Source: Planctomycetota bacterium (GTDB lineage Bacteria; Planctomycetota; Phycisphaerae; UBA1845; PWPN01). From it: a stretch of DNA of 64,000 nt. The DNA lies in contig JAKLEZ010000001.1 of the NCBI GenBank assembly GCA_022711465.1, positions 124,001 to 188,000 on the forward strand. Direction: 5' to 3'. The notes under the pieces are model-generated. The model was not told the origin of the DNA. It did not search any database and worked only from the letters and a program-made list of their open reading frames with translations. Below are positions 26,395 through 34,453 of this stretch, in pieces (position 1 is the first letter of the stretch; each line of letters starts with the position of its first letter). The translations under genes and the position numbers were made by a program.

Positions 26395-27240
26395 GTGGTA
26401 TTGAGTCTGCCCAAGGCATGCGGCATGCGGCGAGCGAGAGGTTTCACCCTGATTGAGGTCCTCGTCGTGGTGGCGATCATTGCCCTGCTGATCTCGATTC
26501 TGATCCCATCGCTCACCCGAGCCCGCGAACAAGCCCAGGGCACCGTCTGCAAGTCGAACGTGCACCAGACGGCCGTGGCCCTGACCATCTACACCATCGA
26601 CCACAAGGCGTACCCCGGTCACCATCTCACCCCAGGCCTCGCACCCGGCGCCAGCGGCTACCGCCAGTGGCAGATCCTGTGGCCTGTCCGCCTGCTGAAG
26701 TACACGCAGAAACAGAATCAAGCCTTCTCCTGCCCGTCCGCCCCGAAGGAGACGCTGTGGAACGGCAAGGACTGCCTCCTTCCCTATATGACGTATGTGA
26801 CCAGATCGGACGAGAAAGGCACCTTCTCCTACGGCTACAACGACTGGGGCGCGGTCGCCAACGTCCAGGCCCCACATCGCGGCCTGGGTGGGCACATCAA
26901 CGACAAGGTGCACGGCGAGCCCTCCGTGGAGAAGGTGAAAGCCCCGGCGGAGATGCTGGCCATCGCCGATAACGATGTCACCAAGGAGAACCTCTTCAGC
27001 CAAGTCTACGGGACCTGGGATACCGCCATCGATCCGTCGAACCCGAACGAGTACCCCGGCGCCCGCCACAACAAGGGAGCGAACTTCGCCTTCTGCGACG
27101 GACACGCGGAGTGGATCTCCCAGAAGAAGGCGATCGAGAAGAAGAAGCGAATGCGGGCCCGGTGGAACAATGACTTCAAGAACCACTGTGCCCAGTGGAC
27201 CGACAAGGAATCCTCCATGCCTTGCCTGCCCACCGAGTGA
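26395..27240 (+). CDS. type IV pilin-like / pseudopilin protein with H-x9-DG C-terminal motif
   Basis: 281 residues from the GTG at 26395, set by a perfect AGGAGG (26382-26387) 7 nt upstream. The prepilin leader reads MRRARG|FTLIEVLVVVAII (cleavage after Gly, F+1, E+5), followed by one membrane helix. The C-terminus carries RHNKGANFAFCDGH, i.e. the H-x9-DG motif of a large planctomycete/Verrucomicrobia prepilin-like family. These proteins are processed by a prepilin peptidase and displayed at the cell surface; their function is unknown. No pilus assembly genes are nearby. Confidence 0.88.
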   Translation: MVLSLPKACGMRRARGFTLIEVLVVVAIIALLISILIPSLTRAREQAQGTVCKSNVHQTAVALTIYTIDHKAYPGHHLTPGLAPGASGYRQWQILWPVRLLKYTQKQNQAFSCPSAPKETLWNGKDCLLPYMTYVTRSDEKGTFSYGYNDWGAVANVQAPHRGLGGHINDKVHGEPSVEKVKAPAEMLAIADNDVTKENLFSQVYGTWDTAIDPSNPNEYPGARHNKGANFAFCDGHAEWISQKKAIEKKKRMRARWNNDFKNHCAQWTDKESSMPCLPTE

Positions 27241-27425
27241 CCCGCCTGAAGACCAGGAGCCTCCTGCCGGCGTGGCTGGCCCTTTGCACCCCCGCGGCGT
27301 ATGCCGAGCTTCCGACAGCCGCGTCCGCTATGCGGATCTTCGGGCCGAGCGCCACGCTGACCGTCAACACCCTCAGCGATGCCGCCGATCGTCGGCTTTT
27401 CCAGGACCATCCCCCGCGACACTGA
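27237..27425 (+). CDS. possible small exported protein overlapping the pseudopilin stop
   Basis: A 62-codon frame starts with GTG at 27237, overlapping the TGA of the preceding gene (GTGA), which is the junction used by several real gene pairs in this window. The N-terminus looks like a signal peptide: basic residues, then LLPAWLALCTPAAYA before ELP. The rest has no known motif and there is no independent ribosome-binding site. It could be a coupled small protein or chance. Confidence 0.3.
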   Translation: MTRLKTRSLLPAWLALCTPAAYAELPTAASAMRIFGPSATLTVNTLSDAADRRLFQDHPPRH

Positions 27426-27437
27426 AACCCCAGACGG

Positions 27438-27443
27438 TACAAT
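27438..27443 (+). promoter_or_regulatory. -10-like TACAAT 9 nt before the ASKHA gene
   Basis: TACAAT ends 9 nt before the ATG at 27453. No -35 is recognisable 17 nt upstream, so it is a weak candidate. Confidence 0.3.
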
Positions 27444-27452
27444 GGGAGCCCC

Positions 27453-29096
27453 ATGCCAACACTCAACCTGGACGGTGAACGGATCGAGATCGAAGTCGGG
27501 CAGACGCTCTTCGAGGCCGCGGACCGCTCCAGCCGCGCCCGGCAGGAGATCGCCAGCTCCTGTCCTCGCGCGGGCCATTGCCGCGAGTGTCTGGTCGAAG
27601 TACGATGCGGAAATGAGGCCCTGAGCCCCCCCACCGCCTCGGAGGCTTTCCTGGCTCGGCCCGAGGATCCAAACGCACCCGTGTTCCGCCTGGCGTGCCA
27701 GGCTCGCGTGCTTCAGCCCCACGCGGTGATCCAGGTCGAAACGTTCAAACGACATCTGCGGATCGTCACCGAGGGCCGGGCAGTGGCCTGCGAGATCGAC
27801 CCCTGGGTCCGGCAGGCGGCCGACGGCACGCTCTGGTTCGGCGATGAGCTGATCGGAAGCTGCGAAGGCCCAATCCACGGTGCGGCGATCGATCTGGGCA
27901 CGACCACAGTCGTCGTGGACATTGTTGACCTCGCCACTGGGCGGCAAGTCGCCCAGCATGCGTTCGAGAATCCGCAGAAGTACGGCGGCAGCGATGTCAT
28001 GCACCGGATCTCGTACGACGCCCGGCAGCCGGGGCAGCTCCACCAGACCCTCATCGCCCACCTCAACGCTGCCTTCCGGTCTCCCTCGGTGCCGCCGCAG
28101 TCGATCTGGGCCGTGGCCGTGGCCGGCAACCCGACGATGCGCGACTTGTTCTTCGGGCTGGACGTCCAGACCATCGGACAGAAGCCGTACGTATCCCACA
28201 CCCAGATCGAGTACCAGGCCGGCAGGCAGCCGAGCACCGCCCTCTGGACCGAGGCGGCCAATCTGGGTCTGGCCACCCACCCGGCGGCGCGGGTCTACGG
28301 CCTGCCGATCATCTCCAATCACGTCGGGGCCGACATGGCGGCCGTCCTCGGCACGCTCTCCGAGGAGCAGATGGCCGGTTCGTTCATGGTGGTGGACATC
28401 GGGACGAACACCGAGGTCGTGGCGGGCAGGGACGGCCGATTGCTGTGCGCTTCGTGCCCGGCCGGTCCGGCGTTTGAAGGCGGGCGGCTGGGCTGCGGCA
28501 TGCCTGCGGCCGACGGAGCGATCACCGAACTGCAGCGACGCGACGGCACTTGGCGAATCACCAAGATCGGCGACGTGCCCCCACGGGGACTCTGCGGGTC
28601 GGGACTGGTGGACATCCTGGCCGAACTGCGGACCAGCGGGGAGATGGACGCACTCGGACGATTCCGCGACCAGCAGCCGCGCATTGCCGTCTGCGAGTCC
28701 TCGAATCTGTTCTTCACCCGGCAGGACGGCAGTGAACTGGCCCAGGCGAAGGCGGCCAACGGCGTGGGGCAGGCGGTACTGCTGCGCCGGGCAGGGATCA
28801 CCGTGGATCAGTTGGGCACGTTCTTCCTGGCCGGAGCGTTTGCCAACAAGATGAACCTGGAGAACGCCCGGCGCATCGGCCTCATTCTACCGGTTCCGAA
28901 CGAGCGAATCGTACGCATCGGCAATGCCAGCATCGAAGGGGCCAAGGCCGCCCTGCTCAACCGAGCCTGCCGCAAGCGAATCGAGCGCCTGGTCCGAACG
29001 ATCGAACACGTGGAACTCGAACAGGAACCGGACTTCTTCGAGCTGTTCGTCGAAATGACCAAGATCGAGCCGATAGCACGGTCAGCCGCGGAATGA
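27453..29096 (+). CDS. RACo-like [2Fe-2S] ferredoxin and ASKHA-ATPase protein (DUF4445)
   Basis: 547 residues. Residues 1-90 form a plant-type [2Fe-2S] ferredoxin domain with cysteines 37, 43, 46 and 82 (CX5CX2CX35C). Residues from about 143 are an ASKHA ATPase: AAIDLGTTTVVVDIVDL, NPQKYGGSDVMHRI, VVDIGTNTEVVAG and LAGAFANKMN. This architecture matches reductive activators of corrinoid proteins (RACo, RamA-like), which use ATP to re-reduce inactive Co(II) cobalamin. No corrinoid protein or methyltransferase partner lies next to it, so the target is unknown. GGGAG lies 4 nt before the ATG. Confidence 0.88.
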   Translation: MPTLNLDGERIEIEVGQTLFEAADRSSRARQEIASSCPRAGHCRECLVEVRCGNEALSPPTASEAFLARPEDPNAPVFRLACQARVLQPHAVIQVETFKRHLRIVTEGRAVACEIDPWVRQAADGTLWFGDELIGSCEGPIHGAAIDLGTTTVVVDIVDLATGRQVAQHAFENPQKYGGSDVMHRISYDARQPGQLHQTLIAHLNAAFRSPSVPPQSIWAVAVAGNPTMRDLFFGLDVQTIGQKPYVSHTQIEYQAGRQPSTALWTEAANLGLATHPAARVYGLPIISNHVGADMAAVLGTLSEEQMAGSFMVVDIGTNTEVVAGRDGRLLCASCPAGPAFEGGRLGCGMPAADGAITELQRRDGTWRITKIGDVPPRGLCGSGLVDILAELRTSGEMDALGRFRDQQPRIAVCESSNLFFTRQDGSELAQAKAANGVGQAVLLRRAGITVDQLGTFFLAGAFANKMNLENARRIGLILPVPNERIVRIGNASIEGAKAALLNRACRKRIERLVRTIEHVELEQEPDFFELFVEMTKIEPIARSAAE

Positions 29097-29184
29097 TGGA
29101 TACGAGACCGGCCGGGCGCCGTCAACGGAGAAACAGCACGGTTGTTCGGCAGGCGGAGGCTTGTTTCCGGCCGCCGGTCACTTC

Positions 29185-31533
29185 TCATTTCACGCCCGCC
29201 GCGGGAGGCGGTGTCGGCGTCTTGGCGGAGTCGAGCTTGGGCACCGGCGGGCTGAAAGTCGGATCGGCGACCGGCGGTCCGGACCGGGCCACGCTGATGT
29301 CGGGTCCAGGAGGAAGGAGGCCGCGTTCGGCCAGTCTGCGAAGTGTCGCCCCGGAGGAATCCCTGGGATCGTGCAGGAGGTGCAGGGCCTGGACATCGTA
29401 GTAGGTGAACGTCGGCGAGAAGTCGTTGATCATCCCCTCGCCAACTGGCCGGGCCGAGCCCTGCATCCGTGAGAGCAAGCCCACGCGGACGTGCCCCAGC
29501 CCCAGCGCGTGGCCAATCTCATGAGCGAGTACCCGTGGGCAGCAGTCTCGCGGATCCGGGGCCGAGGCAAGCGTGATCCTCATCGGCGGCATGAAGCACC
29601 CTTCCGGGCTCCACTTCATGAACGTCACCCCGCCGCGACCCTGCAGCTCGACCGCCTCCGAGGGCATGTACCGCACCGGCACGACCACCCGGTCCGCACC
29701 GCGCGGATCGGCGGAACCCATGCGTGCCTCCGCCGCGACCTGGTTCAACGTCCACTCTCCGATCCGCGGGCAGAGGAACCGCAGGTAAGCTTCGGCGGTT
29801 CGACCGGGCGGCCCATCGAACTGGAGGACCAGTCGCGTGCCCCGCTGCCACCGGCGGAGACGAGCATCGAGACTCATGTCCCCGCCGTCATCGGAAAGCG
29901 GGCCAGTGCGGCCGGCAAGGGCGGCGAGGATCGGTCCCGAGGGCGAACCCGCAATCACATTGAACTCGCTGGTTGAACCCGGGTCACCGCCGGAATGGCC
30001 TAGCCCGCGTCCCGCGGTCATCACTGTCGCGGTGGCGGTCATCACCCAACCAGCGGGCACGTCGCGAACGTCGACCTCGAACCGCCCTCCATCATCGGCA
30101 TGGAGCGTTCGAAGGAAACGAGCGGCCTCGCCGGCGCGATCCAGAAAGAGCTCGATCCGGGCACCGGGATCGGCCATGCACACCACCCGCGGGCCGTCGA
30201 TGCGGACGGGCGTCGGCACCAGCGGGTCGATGTGCAGCGGACCGCGATAGATCGGTCGCATGCCGTTTCCCTGGAAGAGGGACCGGCTCACCAGGCAGGC
30301 ACCGCCGTCGCCGGCATCCGGGCAGGCCACGCCGCTGTACCGGTTGGCAGAGAAGGTGCATACGTCAAACCCGGCACTGGACCTGTCGAGCAGGCTCACG
30401 CCGTGAGCACCGTTGCCGGTGAACAGCGTGCCCTCGGCCTCGGCTCGAGCCTTGCCGAAGAGCACCAGGCCGTAGTCGGTGTTGGCCTCGATCCGGGCGT
30501 CGGTTGCCGCCAACCGGGCACGATCCTGGAGTTCGACCCCCCGGCCACCGCTTCTGGCCAGCCGCGAGCGGACCAGTGTCAGCACCGCGTCGCCGGTGGC
30601 AAAGACGCCGAAGCGCGAGGCGTGTTCGGCGACGCAGTCCGTCAGGGTCAGGGTGGCCATATCGCTCAGATCGATGTTGGCGAATCGGCCGCCGCGAATG
30701 GTTGTCCCGGTGAGGCTGACCTGGCTGCGGTTGGCCGCGACGACCCCCCACTCGCCATTCCCGTCGAGCCGGCACGCGGAGCCCTCGGCCTTGGCGTCGT
30801 CGAAGACGGCCAGGCCGGACTGGCCGCCATTGAGAATCGACGTATTGACCAGCAAGGCCGAGCCCCGACCGTGCAGCTCCAGGCCATGCGTGCGGCTGGC
30901 CGAGAGGGTGCAGTCTCGGAGGCTGGTCGAGGCCTGACCGAAGAGGGCCACGCCCGGCCCGCCGCTTGTCTCGACGGTCACGTGTTCGAGAATGATCTGC
31001 CCGTGGTCCTTGACCACGATGGCCCGCTGCGGTGCGTTGCGCAGTGTCACCGCCCGAATGGTCAGTCGCCCGTCCCCCTCGACGATGACGGCGGCCTCCC
31101 GACATGCGGAGGCGTCGAGGACAAGGCCGCCGGGCAGTCGGCTCCCGTCGATGGTCACCGGGCCCGATGTGCTCGTTCCTCGGACCAGCGGCCTGCTGAG
31201 ATGAACGGTGCGCGGGGCATCGCCGAACGAACCGTAGTCGAAGGTCACGAGTCCGTTCGCGGGATCACCTACCGCCCTAACCAACGCGTTCGGCAGAGGC
31301 GCCGTTTCCGCGGATTTGGCAGAAGGCCCGCCGAGGCGACCCGGGACGGACGGATCTCCGCGAAGAACGACGGATCGGCCGGGTGCGACGGCGACCTCCG
31401 CGTCGTCGCCCGCACCTCGGGACTCGACCTGACCCCCGACGGGAATCGCGGAGCAGTAGATCCAAACGATGGCAATGACCGCCATCGCCAGCCGAGGATG
31501 AGCGATCCGGAAACGGATCGAAGGCGTGAACAT
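29185..31533 (-). CDS. secreted beta-helix protein with C-terminal metzincin protease domain
   Basis: 782 residues. Signal peptide at about 1-35. Residues about 110-430 are a right-handed parallel beta-helix: many short repeats with G-N/D turns (for example LRNAPQRAIVVKDHGQI, LFGKARAEAEGTLFTGN). A linker beta-domain follows. The C-terminus contains HEIGHALGLGH at 671-681, the complete HExxHxxGxxH zinc site of matrixin/metzincin proteases, with a possible Met-turn at SRMQG. Beta-helices usually bind polysaccharide, so this may be a surface-targeted protease. Convergent with the gene ending at 29096. Confidence 0.85.
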   Translation of the reverse strand: MFTPSIRFRIAHPRLAMAVIAIVWIYCSAIPVGGQVESRGAGDDAEVAVAPGRSVVLRGDPSVPGRLGGPSAKSAETAPLPNALVRAVGDPANGLVTFDYGSFGDAPRTVHLSRPLVRGTSTSGPVTIDGSRLPGGLVLDASACREAAVIVEGDGRLTIRAVTLRNAPQRAIVVKDHGQIILEHVTVETSGGPGVALFGQASTSLRDCTLSASRTHGLELHGRGSALLVNTSILNGGQSGLAVFDDAKAEGSACRLDGNGEWGVVAANRSQVSLTGTTIRGGRFANIDLSDMATLTLTDCVAEHASRFGVFATGDAVLTLVRSRLARSGGRGVELQDRARLAATDARIEANTDYGLVLFGKARAEAEGTLFTGNGAHGVSLLDRSSAGFDVCTFSANRYSGVACPDAGDGGACLVSRSLFQGNGMRPIYRGPLHIDPLVPTPVRIDGPRVVCMADPGARIELFLDRAGEAARFLRTLHADDGGRFEVDVRDVPAGWVMTATATVMTAGRGLGHSGGDPGSTSEFNVIAGSPSGPILAALAGRTGPLSDDGGDMSLDARLRRWQRGTRLVLQFDGPPGRTAEAYLRFLCPRIGEWTLNQVAAEARMGSADPRGADRVVVPVRYMPSEAVELQGRGGVTFMKWSPEGCFMPPMRITLASAPDPRDCCPRVLAHEIGHALGLGHVRVGLLSRMQGSARPVGEGMINDFSPTFTYYDVQALHLLHDPRDSSGATLRRLAERGLLPPGPDISVARSGPPVADPTFSPPVPKLDSAKTPTPPPAAGVK

Positions 31534-31847
31534 GAATAGGCGATTCCCGTGTCGGCGAGACCTCGGCGATGGCTCGGCGACCCCGGGGTGATATCGGTCC
31601 GGCAGGTCACCCCCTTAACCGCCCGCTGATCGGCTTCCCACTTATTTGAACCATAGGGTGTTCGCCTGCCAGGGTGAGGGTCCGCAAACCAGTCTGCGTC
31701 CTATAAGGACGAGGAGGTGGTCATCGTTTGGCATGCTTGGGTCATCTTCGCGTTTTCGCGCGGAGCCGTATTGGCAAGATAGGCAAGCATCGATACAATG
31801 GGGCCAGATTCGAGGAGCATCGGGGGCGGGAACGAGGAGCATCGCCG
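31534..31847. other. divergent intergenic region containing the clpS promoter
   Basis: 314 nt between the beta-helix/protease gene and clpS. It contains the clpS promoter (31771-31799). The rest shows no RNA gene or clear repeat. Confidence 0.5.
31771..31799 (+). promoter_or_regulatory. sigma-70-like promoter of clpS
   Basis: -35 TTGGCA (31771-31776), 17-nt spacer, -10 TACAAT (31794-31799), 48 nt before the clpS ATG. The -10 is identical to that of clpC. Confidence 0.65.
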
Positions 31848-32186
31848 ATGACCGATCAGAACAATCAAGAGTCTTTCGGAGACATCCCGGTGAGCGCTCG
31901 GCCGGGCAAGACCCAACCTCGCCAGTCCGTGAAGAAGGCCAAGCGAAAACCGCTTCCGCCTTGGCGCGTCGTTCTGCACAACGATGACGTCAACGACATC
32001 GAGGATGTCGTCAAGGCGATCTGCAAACTCACGCCCTTGAACACCGAGGAAGCCGTCGCTCGAACTCTGGAAGCGCACCAGACGGGCCTGGCCCTGTTGC
32101 TGGTCACGCATCGCGAGCGCGCGGAACTCTACGTGGAACAGTTTGCCAGTTGTGGCCTGACGGCGACCGCCGAACCCGAGGCGTGA
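31848..32186 (+). CDS. clpS: ATP-dependent Clp protease adaptor ClpS
   Basis: 112 residues from the ATG at 31848, with AGGAG 8 nt upstream. A basic unstructured N-terminal tail (about 1-37) precedes the folded domain, with the family core PPWRVVLHNDDVNDIEDVV (about 37-55) and EAHQTGLALLLVTHRERAELYVEQF (about 78-102). ClpS binds N-degron substrates through the hydrophobic pocket around the HNDD loop and delivers them to ClpA or ClpC. Here the available chaperone is ClpC at 43560. A well-formed promoter precedes it and it stands alone. Confidence 0.93.
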   Translation: MTDQNNQESFGDIPVSARPGKTQPRQSVKKAKRKPLPPWRVVLHNDDVNDIEDVVKAICKLTPLNTEEAVARTLEAHQTGLALLLVTHRERAELYVEQFASCGLTATAEPEA

Positions 32187-32243
32187 GCTTTCCGGCATCG
32201 GGTCACAAAGCGGGAGTCTCCTCCGGGGCTGCATTTCCAGCTT

Positions 32244-34352
32244 TCAGGATGTGATCAGCCGAACGGCCTGGCCGACCACGCGGTCAACTGCTGGCAGGAC
32301 CTGGAGTTCGGCCGGTTTCGAGCTGGGGATGGTGCAGTCGGCGGCGTGAACGCGGGCGGCTCTCAGCCCGGCCAGGCGCGGATCGCTTGCCAGCTGGGCA
32401 ATCAGTTCGGCCCCGAAGCCGGCGAAACCCTGGCCTTCTTCGATGACCAGGACGTTCCCGGTCTCACCCGCCGACTCGACGATCGGCTCGATATCGAGCG
32501 GATAGAGCTGGGCGGGGATCAGCAGATCACCGGACAGTTCTTCCTGCTGGCGAAGGGCGATCATAGCCGTCTCGGCGATTTCAACCATGCCGCCGTAGGC
32601 GACCAGCGTGATCTGGCGTGGGCCATTGGGCCGCAGGCGAACGGTGGGGAACGGCGAATCGGTGGCCGCGATCGTGCAGTCGGCGGGCGGCGCGGGGTCG
32701 GTCCGCCGTCCGTAGAGCGTCTTGTTCTCGATGACCAGCGTGGGGCGATCGAGTACCGCGAGCAGGGTGTGATAGAGAATGCCCGGGCAGTACCGTTTGT
32801 GGAGGGCCAGGACGCGTGTTCCGGGAACGCCCAGCAGGTGTTTCTCGAGGCACTGGCTGTGGGTGGGGCCGTATCCGCGGTAGCCTCCGCTGGGCGTCCG
32901 GATCACGAGCGGAACGGTGACCTGGTCGTCGTACATCCCGGCGAACTTGGCGGCGTGATTGACGAACTGATCGGCGGCCAGGAGCAGGAAGTCGCCGAAC
33001 ATGATCTCGACCACCGGGTGACGGCCGGCGAGGGCGAGACCGTTTCCGAGTCCGGTGATCGCGGCCTCGCTGATGGGCGTGTTGAAGACGCGTCCGTCGA
33101 ATCGGGTGCTCAGGCCGGCGGTCACCTTGAAGGCCCCGCCGTACGGATCGCGGATATCCTCGCCGAGCAGGACGATCCGTTCGTCGGCCGCCATGGCATC
33201 GCCCAGGGCGGAGCGAATGGCGTCCACGGCGCGTTGTGGCTGGAAGTCGACGGGCTTCCACGAGCAAGCGTGGGCCGGCGATCGCCCCCCCGCAGCGATC
33301 GCCGGCCTTGTGAGTGTGGTAATCTCGACGGTGGTGCAGGGATCTATCGACGCCCGGGCGACTGCTTGTTCGATCCGCTGATCGATGGCGGCGAGAGTCT
33401 GCCGCGTTTCCAGGCTGTTCTGGGCGATGAGGCGGTTCAGCGTGTCGCGTTGGGCATATGCGGCCACCGCGGCCGGATCGCGTTCGTCGTCGCCCTTGGA
33501 GTGGGCCTTGAGCCGGTAGGTGTGGACATGGAGGATGAGCGGTTGGCCGCTCCGTCGCACCTGGTCGGCGGCCAGGGCCGCCTGGTGGATCAGTTCCGCG
33601 GGGTGCCAGGTGTCCGCCAGCCGCACATCCATGCCGAAGGCCTGGGCACGGCCGGCGACGGTTCCCGCCAGTGTCTGGGACTGGTCGGTCGACTGGGACA
33701 CGCCGTTGTCCTCGATAACGATCAATAGAGGCAGGGACCACTTGGCGGCGATGTTGAGGGTTTCGTAGACGGCGCCCTCCCCGAGTGTGCCGTCGCCGAT
33801 GAACACTGCCGCGATCGTGCCGCTGGCGATCAGCTTGCGGGCCATAGCCAGGCCGGCGGCGACGGGGACGATGCCCCCCTGGATCCCGTTGGAGTAGAAC
33901 GACTCGCGGCACAGGTGCTGGCTGCCGCCCCGTCCGCCGCAGACCCCGGTGGTCCGGCCCATCAGTTCAGCGATGAGTCCCTCGACGTCGCCGGTGCGGG
34001 CCAGGTAGTGGCCGTGCCCGCGGTGGTTGGTGAAGATCGCGTCGCCGCTCTGAAGGGCATTGGCCACGGCCACGCCGATCCACTCCTGGCCGATGCAGGT
34101 GTGAACCGTGCCGAAGAGCTTGCCCTCGGCGAACAGGGACAACAGTCGCTCCTCGGTTCGGCGAATAGTCAGTGCCTGGCGAACGAGTCGCCGATCGAGG
34201 TCATCGAGTAGGCCGTCTGACGGCGGCGTATCGGCCGCGTTGGGTCTTTGGCTCGCGTCGCTCGGCGTGGCGACGCGGTCCGTTTCGCGGCGAGTGGTCT
34301 CGTGGCCGCGCAGGGCCTCGGTGCTCTGGGACTCCAGGACGACTGGGCTCAT
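32244..34352 (-). CDS. fused alpha-beta 2-oxoacid dehydrogenase E1 component
   Basis: 702 residues combining both E1 subunits. The alpha part (about 45-350) has the thiamin-diphosphate motif GDGTLGEGAVYETLNIAAKWSLPLLIVIEDN, plus HRGHGHYLA and the HSKGDDERD phospho-loop-like region. The beta part (about 370-702) has LLGEDIRDPYGGAFKVTAGL, ISEAAITGLGNGLAL and PSGGYRGYGPTHSQCLE. It decarboxylates a 2-oxoacid (pyruvate, acetoin or branched-chain type) and loads E2 lipoyl groups; E2 and E3 are not in the window. The first 40 residues are an unusual hydrophilic extension. The start lacks a ribosome-binding site; CCGATAAT lies 6 nt upstream. Confidence 0.9.
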   Translation of the reverse strand: MSPVVLESQSTEALRGHETTRRETDRVATPSDASQRPNAADTPPSDGLLDDLDRRLVRQALTIRRTEERLLSLFAEGKLFGTVHTCIGQEWIGVAVANALQSGDAIFTNHRGHGHYLARTGDVEGLIAELMGRTTGVCGGRGGSQHLCRESFYSNGIQGGIVPVAAGLAMARKLIASGTIAAVFIGDGTLGEGAVYETLNIAAKWSLPLLIVIEDNGVSQSTDQSQTLAGTVAGRAQAFGMDVRLADTWHPAELIHQAALAADQVRRSGQPLILHVHTYRLKAHSKGDDERDPAAVAAYAQRDTLNRLIAQNSLETRQTLAAIDQRIEQAVARASIDPCTTVEITTLTRPAIAAGGRSPAHACSWKPVDFQPQRAVDAIRSALGDAMAADERIVLLGEDIRDPYGGAFKVTAGLSTRFDGRVFNTPISEAAITGLGNGLALAGRHPVVEIMFGDFLLLAADQFVNHAAKFAGMYDDQVTVPLVIRTPSGGYRGYGPTHSQCLEKHLLGVPGTRVLALHKRYCPGILYHTLLAVLDRPTLVIENKTLYGRRTDPAPPADCTIAATDSPFPTVRLRPNGPRQITLVAYGGMVEIAETAMIALRQQEELSGDLLIPAQLYPLDIEPIVESAGETGNVLVIEEGQGFAGFGAELIAQLASDPRLAGLRAARVHAADCTIPSSKPAELQVLPAVDRVVGQAVRLITS

Positions 34353-34358
34353 GCGGGG

Positions 34359-34366
34359 ATTATCGG
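34359..34366 (-). promoter_or_regulatory. CCGATAAT motif 6 nt before the E1 start codon
   Basis: On the minus strand CCGATAAT ends 6 nt before the ATG at 34352. If GATAAT is the -10, the transcript would be leaderless. No convincing -35. Confidence 0.4.
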
Positions 34367-34388
34367 CGATTGCATGGCAAGGCTGAGG

Positions 34389-34430
34389 TTATCGGATTGT
34401 GGCCCGGACCCGGGCCCGAGTGTCCGATAA
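34389..34430. repeat. inverted repeat TTATCGGA...TCCGATAA upstream of the E1 gene
   Basis: Perfect 8-bp arms (34389-34396 and 34423-34430) enclose a 26-nt GC-rich centre. They are two further copies of the CCGATAA motif in opposite orientation. It lies between the stop of the 720-residue protein gene and the E1 start, so it may be an operator or a transcript-end structure. Confidence 0.4.
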
Positions 34431-34453
34431 TCGCAGTGATCTGGCTCCTGTTC

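Noticed and set aside
30100..31539. 479-codon plus-strand frame over the beta-helix/metzincin gene
   Set aside because: Antisense of the repeat-rich coding sequence, with no independent support.
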